Shown: positions 1 through 5,056 of the stretch, piece by piece
How the letters are laid out: every line of letters begins with the position of its first letter
Numbering within the stretch: the first letter of the stretch is position 1
Origin: Ruminococcus flavefaciens
Lineage (GTDB): Bacteria > Bacillota_A > Clostridia > Oscillospirales > Ruminococcaceae
Length of the DNA: 5,894 nucleotides
Direction of reading: 5' to 3'
Assembly (NCBI GenBank): GCA_004556875.1
Contig: SFFP01000125.1
Location: forward strand, 1-5,894
Notes under the pieces: generated by a model
Databases searched by the model: none
The model's input: only the letters and a program-made list of their open reading frames with translations
Told to the model about the DNA's origin: nothing
Made by a program: the position numbers and the translations under genes

Positions 1-1
1 C

Positions 2-916
2 CCTAAGGATAGAGATATAGCAATGGTTTTCCAGAACTATGCTCTTTATCCACACATGACAGTATTCGACAATATGGCTTTCGGACTCAAGCTCCGCAAG
101 GTCCCAAGACCTGAGATCGAGAGAAAGGTTAACGAAGCTGCTAAGATACTCGACCTTACACACCTCCTTGACAGAAAGCCAAAGGCTATGTCAGGCGGTC
201 AGAGACAGAGAGTTGCTCTCGGTCGTGCTATCGTTCGTTCACCTAAGGTATTCCTCCTCGATGAGCCTCTTTCAAACCTCGATGCTAAGCTTCGTGCACA
301 GATGAGAACCGAGATCTCAAAGATCCACAAGAAGCTCGGTACAACATTCATCTACGTAACTCATGACCAGACAGAGGCTATGACAATGGGTGACAGAATC
401 GTTTGTATGAAGGACGGTTTCGTTCAGCAGATCGATACACCTCAGAACCTCTATGAGAACCCTGTAAACAAGTTCTTTGCAGGCTTCCTCGGCTCACCTC
501 AGATGAACTTCATCGATGCAGAGCTCAAGGAAGAGTATGGTCAGTATATCGTTGAATTCGGTGCTGCAAACGGCAGAGGAAACAGATATCAGATCATCGT
601 TCCTGAGTCAAAGGTAAACGAAGAGCTTAACAACTATGTAGGTAAGGAGATCGTTCTCGGTGTTCGTCCTGAGTCTATCCATGACGAAGAGATGTATCTC
701 TCAAACGCTTCAACAGGCGTTATAGATGCAAACGTTGAAATTACAGAAATGATGGGTGCTGAGACATACCTCTATCTCCTTTGCGAGGGTATTCCGCTCA
801 CAGCACGAGTTAGCCCAAGATCAACAGCAAGACCTGGTGACGATATCAAGGTTGCTATTGATCCAAACAGAATCCACATCTTTGATAAGGAAACTGAAAA
901 GGCTATTGTTAACTGA
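2..916 (+). CDS. msmK: Sugar ABC transporter ATP-binding protein, MsmK/UgpC/MalK family (5' partial)
   Basis: This is the ATPase subunit that powers import of oligosaccharides (or glycerol-3-phosphate-like substrates) with two permeases and a binding protein; it acts at the inner face of the membrane. The frame is open from base 2, and the visible protein has 304 residues. Numbering from there, the Q-loop (MVFQ) is at 8-11, the ABC signature SGGQ at 64-67, Walker B with catalytic Glu (VFLLDE) at 83-88, the D-loop SNLD at 91-94 and the H-loop His at 121 in VTHDQTEAM. The last ~130 residues, with LGVRPESI, form the MalK-type C-terminal OB/TOBE regulatory domain. The family is usually ~365-375 residues, so about 70 residues including Walker A lie before the window. 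An internal ATG at 23 is not the true start. Every lysine codon seen is AAG, which suggests high expression. Such ATPases often serve several transporters, so the substrate cannot be named. Automatic annotation may call it ugpC. Confidence 0.95.
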   Translation, partial: PKDRDIAMVFQNYALYPHMTVFDNMAFGLKLRKVPRPEIERKVNEAAKILDLTHLLDRKPKAMSGGQRQRVALGRAIVRSPKVFLLDEPLSNLDAKLRAQMRTEISKIHKKLGTTFIYVTHDQTEAMTMGDRIVCMKDGFVQQIDTPQNLYENPVNKFFAGFLGSPQMNFIDAELKEEYGQYIVEFGAANGRGNRYQIIVPESKVNEELNNYVGKEIVLGVRPESIHDEEMYLSNASTGVIDANVEITEMMGAETYLYLLCEGIPLTARVSPRSTARPGDDIKVAIDPNRIHIFDKETEKAIVN

Positions 917-949
917 TTAATTCTTTTCATATTTATCCTTTCTTTCTTG

Positions 950-977
950 GTACACAGCGTCGTGAGACGTTGTGTAC
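950..977 (+). other. 12-bp stem with GTGA tetraloop after msmK
   Basis: The arms 950-961 and 966-977 pair over 12 bp with one G-U pair, closed by a GTGA (GNRA-class) tetraloop at 962-965. No T-run follows, so by itself it is not a standard intrinsic terminator. It lies 10 bases before the true terminator hairpin. It may stabilise the 3' end of the msmK mRNA or be a processing site; both roles are inferred. Confidence 0.7.
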
Positions 978-986
978 ACGCAAATT

Positions 987-1013
987 ACCGCAGTATTTTT
1001 ACTGCGGTTTTTT
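987..1013 (+). terminator. Intrinsic terminator of msmK
   Basis: The arms CCGCAGT (988-994) and ACTGCGG (1001-1007) pair perfectly. A987-T1008 and A995-T1000 can extend the stem, and a run of six T follows (1008-1013). It ends 27 bases before the next ATG, so the downstream dipeptidase gene has almost no room for its own promoter. Confidence 0.88.
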
Positions 1014-1040
1014 GTATTATGATATTCTACGGAGGCAGAA

Positions 1041-2336
1041 ATGACTGAAATAAGAAAATACCTTGAAGAACATAAACAGGAGATGATAGATCTGCTCACT
1101 GAGCTTGTGGCTATACCAAGCGTGCAGGGAAAGGCTGAGGAGGGCGCTCCATTTGGCAAAGAGCCTGCAAGAGCACTTGCTGTAATGCTGGATAAGTGCA
1201 GAGAAGCAGGTTTTCAAGTTGATAATGTTGAAAACTACGCAGGCTCAGCCGATGTGAATGAGCTTGCTCCTGAGCTTGCTGTACTGACACATCTTGACGT
1301 TGTACCCGTTGGAAGCGGCTGGACTACCGATCCATTTAAGCTTCGCTATGAAGCCGATACGGACAAGCTCATCGGACGCGGTGCTATTGACGATAAAGGA
1401 CCTGCTGTAGCCGCATTCTTTGCCGCAAGAGCCGTAAAAGAGCTTGGACTGCCGCTGAAAAAGGGAATACGCCTTATCTTTGGCACAAATGAAGAGAACG
1501 GCTCTGCTGACCTTGCTTACTACCGTAAAAAGCGTGAATTACCGCCAATGATGTTCACTCCTGATGGAGAGTATCCTGTTATCAATGCAGAAAAGGGAAT
1601 GCTGAGAGTTTATTTCTCGTCTGATTTTGACGACGATGAGATACTGGAAATACAGGCAGGAACCGTCATAAATGCCGTTCCGCAGTTCTGCACAGTAACA
1701 ATGGAGGGCGACGATGAAGAGCCTGTAGAAGCTGTTTACGAGGGTGTATCAGCACACGCATCGACTCCCGAAAAGGGTGAAAATGCTATCACGCAGTTCC
1801 TTGATAGCTACTGCGGCGAGGATATGCTCATAAGCTCTCTTGCTCAGCTTTTTCCACACGGCGAAGTTAACGGAAAGAGCTGTGGACTTGGTTTCCGTGA
1901 CGAATTATCGGGCGATATGACTTGTGTGCTGTCTATGCTCAATACCGAAAACGGCAGACTTTGCGGCGGTATCGACATACGTTTCCCACTTGACCGTACA
2001 AAGGCTGAGATAAGTGAGATAATTTGCGGAAAACTTATGGAAGCAGGCTTTGATATTGACTCATGCGAGGGCGTTGAGCCGCATTGCACTGACGAAAACA
2101 GTGAATTTGTGCAGGGACTTCTTCGTGTTTATGAGCGTGTGACAGGTGATAAGGGACGCTGTATAGCTATCGGCGGCGGTACATATGTCCACGAGATAGA
2201 TGGCGGAGTTGCCTTTGGTGCGGAGTTTCCAAATGAGGACGGACGTATGCATTCCCCTGATGAGTTCATAACAGTGGCTAATCTTCTGAAAAATGCAGAG
2301 ATAATGGCTGAAGCTATGTCAGAGCTTTGCGGCTGA
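1041..2336 (+). CDS. pepV: M20-family metallo-dipeptidase, PepV/Sapep type
   Basis: This is a cytoplasmic zinc (or manganese) dipeptidase that splits dipeptides, and related enzymes also take some tripeptides. It has 431 residues; PepV is about 470. The co-catalytic metal site is visible: His84 in THLDVVP with catalytic Asp86, bridging Asp117 in RGAIDDKGP, catalytic Glu151 and ligand Glu152 in GTNEENG, Asp175 in TPDGEYP, and His404 in GRMHSPDE. The lid domain has Asn211 (NAVP) and His239 (GVSAHASTPEKG), matching the substrate-contacting Asn and His of PepV. The ATG at 1041 is supported by GGAGG (1031-1035) five bases upstream. In the GGGTY motif (378-382) the two following residues are Val-His, where I recall a substrate-binding Arg in PepV. 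The gene follows the msmK terminator closely, so it may depend on read-through or on a promoter I cannot see. Its codon use is mixed (AAA and AAG), unlike msmK. Exact substrate is unknown; assignment at family level is firm. Confidence 0.92.
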   Translation: MTEIRKYLEEHKQEMIDLLTELVAIPSVQGKAEEGAPFGKEPARALAVMLDKCREAGFQVDNVENYAGSADVNELAPELAVLTHLDVVPVGSGWTTDPFKLRYEADTDKLIGRGAIDDKGPAVAAFFAARAVKELGLPLKKGIRLIFGTNEENGSADLAYYRKKRELPPMMFTPDGEYPVINAEKGMLRVYFSSDFDDDEILEIQAGTVINAVPQFCTVTMEGDDEEPVEAVYEGVSAHASTPEKGENAITQFLDSYCGEDMLISSLAQLFPHGEVNGKSCGLGFRDELSGDMTCVLSMLNTENGRLCGGIDIRFPLDRTKAEISEIICGKLMEAGFDIDSCEGVEPHCTDENSEFVQGLLRVYERVTGDKGRCIAIGGGTYVHEIDGGVAFGAEFPNEDGRMHSPDEFITVANLLKNAEIMAEAMSELCG

Positions 2337-2337
2337 G

Positions 2338-2368
2338 TTTTCAACAATTCATATGTAAATGTTGAAAA
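2338..2368 (+). repeat. Inverted TTTTCAACA pair downstream of the dipeptidase
   Basis: TTTTCAACA (2338-2346) and its exact complement TGTTGAAAA (2360-2368) form a 9-bp stem with a 13-base loop, starting two bases after the dipeptidase stop codon (TGA, 2334-2336). It is AT-rich with no T-run, so it is a weak terminator at best. The same 9-mer recurs in the DnaA-box-like cluster and near rpsT. Confidence 0.6.
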
Positions 2369-2397
2369 ATAGCTTATATCCTGCTGAAATAAGAAAA

Positions 2398-2424
2398 GGC
2401 GGACTGAATGTCCGCCATTTTTTA
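2398..2424. terminator. Bidirectional intrinsic terminator
   Basis: The perfect 7-bp stem GGCGGAC (2398-2404) / GTCCGCC (2410-2416) has a TGAAT loop. It is flanked by A-rich sequence on the left and ATTTTTT on the right, so it can terminate both the dipeptidase transcript (+) and the convergent lipoprotein transcript (-). The lipoprotein stop codon (2422-2424) lies inside the T-run side. Confidence 0.9.
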
Positions 2425-2793
2425 TCTGTCCTTTTTGTCAGTAGTAGTCGTCGTTGATTTTTCGTCGTGCTCTTTATCGCCGTCAAGACCGTCAATAACG
2501 TCATCAGCGGCATTCTGCGCACCGTCGATTATCTCCTTGCCTGCATCGCCTGCGCCGTCAACGATGTCCTTGCCTGCGTCACCGAGACCGTCTGCGGCAT
2601 CGTCAGCGCGGTCACTGATGTCGTGGTCATCTTTCTTGTCAGTATGGCTTTCATAGGTTTTATCGGTTGTTCTGTCCTCTATCACAGAGCCGTTTCCGTC
2701 ATCTGTATAATGGCCGTCGTTGTTATCGCCGCAGCCTGTGAGTGTTGCACAAACCGTAAAAAATATGGAGCATATTGCTAAAAGCTTTTTCAT
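2422..2793 (-). CDS. Small acidic lipoprotein with 11-residue repeats, unknown function
   Basis: The predicted product is an exported, lipid-anchored protein of 123 residues. The start chosen is the ATG at 2793, which gives a classic lipoprotein signal: MKK, a hydrophobic stretch (4-19) and a lipobox LTGC with Cys21. A more upstream in-frame ATG at 2841 would add 16 residues before the signal and is not favoured. The minus strand carries AAGGA 10 bases before ATG 2793, which is slightly long spacing. The mature part is very hydrophilic and rich in Asp, Gly, Lys and Thr. Residues 60-103 form four consecutive 11-residue units (SDRADDAADGL, GDAGKDIVDGA, GDAGKEIIDGA, QNAADDVIDGL) that could make an amphipathic helix. 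The tail is low-complexity, with a run of five Thr. I recognise no enzyme domain. It is convergent with the dipeptidase and divergent from the DUF2461 gene. A surface or spacer role is only a guess. Confidence 0.82.
   Translation of the reverse strand: MKKLLAICSIFFTVCATLTGCGDNNDGHYTDDGNGSVIEDRTTDKTYESHTDKKDDHDISDRADDAADGLGDAGKDIVDGAGDAGKEIIDGAQNAADDVIDGLDGDKEHDEKSTTTTTDKKDR
2485..2616 (-). repeat. Four tandem 33-bp (11-residue) coding repeats in the lipoprotein
   Basis: Codons 60-103 of the lipoprotein form four units with the pattern x-D/N-A-x-D/K-x-I/A-x-D-G-L/A. The two central units differ at only two residues (GDAGKDIVDGA and GDAGKEIIDGA). The first and last are more diverged, which points to old internal duplication. 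Confidence 0.75.
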
Positions 2794-2819
2794 ACAAATC
2801 ATATCCTTTACTGAGTATT

Positions 2820-2842
2820 GTTGTGGACTTGTTTTCCACAAC
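2820..2842. repeat. 8-bp inverted repeat containing a TTTTCCACA box
   Basis: GTTGTGGA (2820-2827) and TCCACAAC (2835-2842) are exact complements around a 7-base spacer. The right arm overlaps a DnaA-box-like TTTTCCACA (2832-2840). On the minus strand this lies just upstream of the lipoprotein gene, so it could act as an operator or 5'-UTR hairpin. On the plus strand it is followed by a T-rich stretch, but there is no upstream plus-strand gene to terminate. Confidence 0.6.
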
Positions 2843-3023
2843 TTATTTTTATTGTTTACTCATTTTCCCTGATTATCCACACAGTTTTCAACTTTTCCGC
2901 ACTTCCAGAAAGTGTATTTTACGTTGTTTTCCACCTTTTCAACAGAGTTATCAACAATCGAACATATGACTCCACAATCAATTCAACACCGTGTTGAAAA
3001 CTTTTCCACCCGTTTGTGAAATA
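2832..3023. promoter_or_regulatory. Cluster of DnaA-box-like nonamers (possible origin-like or DnaA-binding region)
   Basis: This covers most of the 348-bp gene-free stretch between the divergent lipoprotein and DUF2461 genes. Compared with the DnaA box TTATNCACA I see TTTTCCACA (2832-2840, one mismatch), TTATCCACA (2873-2881, perfect), TTTTCCGCA (2893-2901), TTTTCCACC (2927-2935), TTTTCAACA (2936-2944), TTATCAACA (2948-2956, one mismatch), a TCCACA core (2971-2976), TTTTCAACA on the minus strand (2992-3000), TTTTCCACC (3002-3010) and TATTTCACA on the minus strand (3015-3023). Most point the same way. TTGTTCACA (3115-3123, one mismatch) lies further right. An AT-rich stretch (about 3020-3063, roughly 80% A+T) adjoins the cluster, as an unwinding element would. 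Firmicutes origins are usually beside dnaA, which is absent here, so a titration site or DnaA-controlled promoter is also possible. The cluster is seen; the role is inferred. Confidence 0.6.
2982..2998. repeat. 17-bp palindrome TTCAACACCGTGTTGAA
   Basis: Two perfect 8-bp arms (2982-2989 and 2991-2998) surround a single central base. This is the size and symmetry of a dimeric repressor operator. It overlaps the minus-strand TTTTCAACA box (2992-3000), so it may simply be two facing half-boxes. It lies 73 bases before the -35 of the DUF2461 promoter. Confidence 0.6.
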
Positions 3024-3070
3024 AATTAGGACTATATTGCTGTAATTTTTTGGTTAAAACTTGTTTCCTC

Positions 3071-3099
3071 TTGAATAATGTCGCAAGTTGTGATAAAAT
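3071..3099 (+). promoter_or_regulatory. SigA-type promoter of the DUF2461 gene
   Basis: A -35 element TTGAAT (3071-3076) is followed by exactly 17 bases and then TAAAAT (3094-3099), preceded by TGA as an extended -10 (3091-3093). Transcription would start near 3106. This makes the TTG at 3103 an unlikely start codon and gives a leader of about 35 bases before ATG 3142. Confidence 0.72.
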
Positions 3100-3128
3100 A
3101 AGTTGAGAGTTAATTTGTTCACAATGTC

Positions 3129-3135
3129 GAAAGGA
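3129..3135 (+). promoter_or_regulatory. Ribosome binding site that sets the DUF2461 start
   Basis: GAAAGGA lies six bases before ATG 3142. No comparable site precedes the earlier in-frame candidates, TTG 3103 and ATG 3124. Confidence 0.7.
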
Positions 3136-3141
3136 TATAAA

Positions 3142-3888
3142 ATGTTTGAGGGATTTTCACAGGAGGCACTTGAGTTCCTCCTCGGTATAAGGCACAACAA
3201 TAATAAGGAATGGTTCGAGCCGCGAAAGGCTATTTATACCGAAAAGATATATGAGCCGATGAAGGCTTTTGGAGAGGAGCTTTTTGCGCCCTTTTCGGAT
3301 ATTGACGGTATGATGTACAAGGTGGGCAGGATATACCGTGATGAGAATTTTGCTCCCTACCTTCACTACCGCGACACTATGTGGATATATGTCCGCTATG
3401 ACGCGTGGTACTGGAGCAAGACTCCTACCCTTTATTTCGAGCTTTCTCCCGAGGGAGCAGAGTTCGGCTTCCGCATTTCAAAGCCCGAAGCCGCTGTTAT
3501 GGAGCGTTTCCGCAGTCAGCTCAGCGAAGACTCAAAGCCTTTTCTTGATATGATATCAGAGCTTGAGGAAAAGTATGGACTTACTGTGGGCGGCGACGAA
3601 TACAAGCGAAAAAAGCCTTGTCCCGAACCAAAGCTGGAGCCATACTTCATCAAAAAGGGATTCAGCGTATACGCAAAGGTAAGTGACCCTGATGAGCTTT
3701 TCAGCCGTAAAGTCGCAGAGCATACAGCTGAGGTATTCAAGGCTGTACAGCCTGTCAACGACTATTTCCACGAGATAGTTGAAATTGAAGAGCTTGCAAA
3801 GGCTATCGAAAAAGAGGGAAAGCTACAGGCACAGCAAGAGCCTGAGATAAACATGGTAAAAGCGCCAGATGTTGAATTTATGTGGTGA
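3142..3888 (+). CDS. DUF2461 (TIGR02453-type) family protein
   Basis: This is a soluble cytoplasmic protein of 248 residues with no known reaction. The N-terminal family signature is clear: MFEGFSQEALEFL with HNNNKEWFEPRK (residues 1-29). A conserved RIYRD (63-67) follows, then an aromatic-rich central core (79-99) and the FELSPEGAEFGFRI strand pair (99-112). DUF2461 proteins are usually 210-230 residues, so this is slightly long; the extra part is a charged C-terminal tail (about 211-248) ending in Trp. I chose ATG 3142 because GAAAGGA lies six bases upstream, the family normally starts at this point, and the predicted transcript starts near 3106. ATG 3124 would add six residues. The gene has its own promoter, downstream of the DnaA-box-like cluster. 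No signal peptide or membrane segment is present. No clear intrinsic terminator follows; the hairpin at 3889-3905 abuts the stop codon but lacks a T-run. Confidence 0.88.
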   Translation: MFEGFSQEALEFLLGIRHNNNKEWFEPRKAIYTEKIYEPMKAFGEELFAPFSDIDGMMYKVGRIYRDENFAPYLHYRDTMWIYVRYDAWYWSKTPTLYFELSPEGAEFGFRISKPEAAVMERFRSQLSEDSKPFLDMISELEEKYGLTVGGDEYKRKKPCPEPKLEPYFIKKGFSVYAKVSDPDELFSRKVAEHTAEVFKAVQPVNDYFHEIVEIEELAKAIEKEGKLQAQQEPEINMVKAPDVEFMW

Positions 3889-4009
3889 CGAGCTGAGCCA
3901 GCTCGACCGCTGCCACGTTGCCGCTTGCAAGCTCGCTCACTTTTTCCAAAACCGTTACCTGTACATCGCTTACGGCACATTGTATATTATGTGCGGAACG
4001 AATCAAATC

Positions 4010-4038
4010 TGTAGGGGCTGCCTTTGGCAGTCCGCGCC
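4010..4038. repeat. REP-like palindromic unit 1
   Basis: TGTAGG leads into GGGCTGCC (4015-4022), a TTT loop and GGCAGTCC (4026-4033), giving eight pairs with one G-T. Its right flank CGCGCC is GC-rich, unlike the surrounding spacer. Confidence 0.55.
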
Positions 4039-4065
4039 TAACGTAACAAATACAATTAACCGTAT

Positions 4066-4093
4066 TGTAGGAGGCGATGACCACATCGCCCCG
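4066..4093. repeat. REP-like palindromic unit 2
   Basis: TGTAGG again leads into a hairpin, GGCGATG (4073-4079) / CATCGCC (4084-4090) with an ACCA loop, followed by CCG. It shares the leader and layout of the unit about 55 bases to the left but has different stem bases, as compensatory drift within a repeat family would produce. Confidence 0.55.
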
Positions 4094-4136
4094 AATATTT
4101 TGATTATTCCACATCTAATAATTCCGAATTTCTAAT

Positions 4137-4985
4137 TTAAAATAGTCCTCTTACGTCCTCAAAGCTGAGAGTTGGCTGCAAAGCAAGATTTATGCCGTAT
4201 GCAAGGAGCTGTGAGGCTCTTTCCGTAAGGCGGTCTATATCACGGGGAGTTACCATAATATTTGGCAGCTCCTTGTTTATTTTTTTGCCTGTGAGGCTTC
4301 TGACTATGGTGTGCATATCCACAACTGTAGGTATTCCCACGGCGATAACAGGTACACCGTAAAGCTTCTGCGAAAGCTCTCTGCGCTGATTGGAAACGCC
4401 GCTTCCCGGAGATATTCCAGTGTCGGTTATCTGTATAGTCGTGCCGAGACGGCTTATATCGCCGCAGGCAAGCGCGTCTACAGCTATAATGCAGGCAGGG
4501 CGTATCTCAGAAGCAACTGCGCGGACTATCTCTGCGCTCTCGATACCTGTCTGACCCATAACGCCGAAAGAAAAGGTACTGACACTTCTCAGCGTTGTGA
4601 AGAACTGTTCCTCATCGCTTTCGGTTTCATAACTGAGATGACGTGTAGCAAGTACCTTTGCCGCTGTCTGAGGACCTATAGCGTCGGGAGTTATATCATT
4701 ATTTCCAAGTCCAACAACAAGCGCATCACCGTCGGGAATAAGCCGCGAAAGCTCTTGTGCAAGCTCCTGAGCCATAAGGCTGTAATCGTCGGAAAATCGG
4801 CTCAGACTGCTGCCTTCAAGGGTGATATAGCGTCCCCTGCCTTTGCCGATAGTTGAAAGGCAGCTGTCGTCGTCAATGACTATCTCAGTGATACTGAAAG
4901 CCTGACCCCTTGTTGAGATGTGAATACTTTCGGAAAGCTCATCGGAAGAGATGCTTTCAAGGGCGAGATCTGTGCGAAAATCCAT
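4137..4985 (-). CDS. gpr: GPR germination protease (spore protease)
   Basis: This is an aspartic-type endopeptidase made as a zymogen in the developing forespore. It self-processes and then degrades small acid-soluble spore proteins at germination, releasing DNA and amino acids. The protein has 282 residues. It starts with the family's RTDLALE (4-10). It carries VGLGNNDITPDAIGP (91-105) with Asp101, which matches one catalytic Asp of Bacillus GPR, and IIAVDALA (166-173) with Asp170, which matches the second. GVMGQTGIES (141-150), TTIQITDTGISPGSGV (182-197) and GIPTVVD (217-223) are also typical. ATG 4985 is chosen because GGAGG (4991-4995) lies five bases upstream; in-frame ATGs at 4997 and 5006 overlap or precede that site. 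Bacillus GPR is ~370 residues; here the insert between VVD and the NIMVTPRDID motif (242-251) is largely absent, as in other clostridial forms I recall. It is divergent from rpsT, and the two genes are also neighbours in Bacillus. A SigG-dependent promoter is expected but I could not find one with confidence. Confidence 0.95.
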   Translation of the reverse strand: MDFRTDLALESISSDELSESIHISTRGQAFSITEIVIDDDSCLSTIGKGRGRYITLEGSSLSRFSDDYSLMAQELAQELSRLIPDGDALVVGLGNNDITPDAIGPQTAAKVLATRHLSYETESDEEQFFTTLRSVSTFSFGVMGQTGIESAEIVRAVASEIRPACIIAVDALACGDISRLGTTIQITDTGISPGSGVSNQRRELSQKLYGVPVIAVGIPTVVDMHTIVRSLTGKKINKELPNIMVTPRDIDRLTERASQLLAYGINLALQPTLSFEDVRGLF

Positions 4986-4990
4986 TATAT

Positions 4991-4995
4991 CCTCC
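4991..4995 (-). promoter_or_regulatory. Ribosome binding site that sets the gpr start
   Basis: The minus strand reads GGAGG here, five bases before ATG 4985. It excludes the more upstream in-frame ATGs at 4997 and 5006. Confidence 0.85.
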
Positions 4996-5017
4996 ATATT
5001 GTGCATATTGCTTTAAT

Positions 5018-5044
5018 TGTGGAAAAAATTTCTAATTAGAATTT
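5018..5044. promoter_or_regulatory. DnaA-box-like TGTGGAAAA next to a 12-bp palindrome in the gpr-rpsT divergent region
   Basis: TGTGGAAAA (5018-5026) reads TTTTCCACA on the minus strand, the same near-box seen at 2832. Four bases on is the perfect palindrome TTCTAATTAGAA (5030-5041); two further pairs outside it (5027-5044, 5028-5043) are interrupted by one mismatch. It lies between the two divergent genes and upstream of the rpsT -35, so it could bind a regulator. It is AT-rich, so chance is possible. Confidence 0.4.
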
Positions 5045-5056
5045 CACTTTTGGATA

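Larger units (their letters stand above)
3889..4100. repeat. Mosaic of hairpins resembling a dispersed REP-like intergenic repeat
   Basis: This fills most of the gap between the convergent DUF2461 and gpr genes. In order: a 7-bp hairpin with a 3-base loop directly after the DUF2461 stop (3889-3905), the perfect palindrome GCTTGCAAGC (3923-3932), a 6-bp hairpin GCACAT/ATGTGC (3975-3994), an 8-bp hairpin with one G-T pair (4015-4033), a 6-bp hairpin TACAAT/ATTGTA (4051-4069), and a 7-bp hairpin GGCGATG/CATCGCC (4073-4090). The hairpins at 4015 and 4073 both follow TGTAGG and look like two diverged copies of one unit. Similar TGTAGGGGC-type palindromes are, as far as I recall, common intergenic repeats in Clostridia; no search was possible. 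No transposase or clear terminal repeats are seen. A minus-strand frame (3878-4114) stays open through it but has no good ribosome binding site. Confidence 0.55.

Noticed and set aside
2467..2781. A hydrophobic plus-strand open frame (104 residues) opposite the lipoprotein gene
   Set aside because: It is the antisense of an Asp/Gly-rich repeat gene, which by complement gives Val/Ile/Ala-rich codons. It has no ribosome binding site, and the minus-strand gene has a perfect lipoprotein signal.
3125..3131. Spo0A-box core TGTCGAA
   Set aside because: A 7-mer is expected about once in a window this size, another copy lies inside msmK (64-70, minus strand), and the site is downstream of the predicted transcription start.
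3103..3141. TTG at 3103 or ATG at 3124 as start of the DUF2461 gene
   Set aside because: The predicted transcription start is near 3106, no ribosome binding site precedes either, and the family usually begins at the Met encoded at 3142.
2794..3141. CRISPR array or small RNA gene in the longest gene-free stretch
   Set aside because: The repeated elements are 9-mers at irregular spacing and mixed orientation, without equal spacers. No tRNA or rRNA fold or promoter-terminator pair for an RNA gene is seen.
3878..4114. Minus-strand open frame (78 residues) downstream of gpr, ending in a helix-like VSELASGNVAAVELAQLVTT
   Set aside because: It runs through the hairpin repeats, overlaps the DUF2461 3' end and has only a weak ribosome binding site. 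It may be a phantom frame carried by the repeat.
4311..4856. Long plus-strand open frame (181 residues) inside gpr
   Set aside because: It is antisense to clearly conserved GPR motifs and lacks a ribosome binding site; it is a shadow.
4127..5037. Copies of AATTTCTAATT on both sides of gpr (4127-4137 and 5027-5037) as target-site duplications
   Set aside because: The 11-mer is very AT-rich, gpr is a core sporulation gene in its usual place beside rpsT, and no mobile-element features are present.
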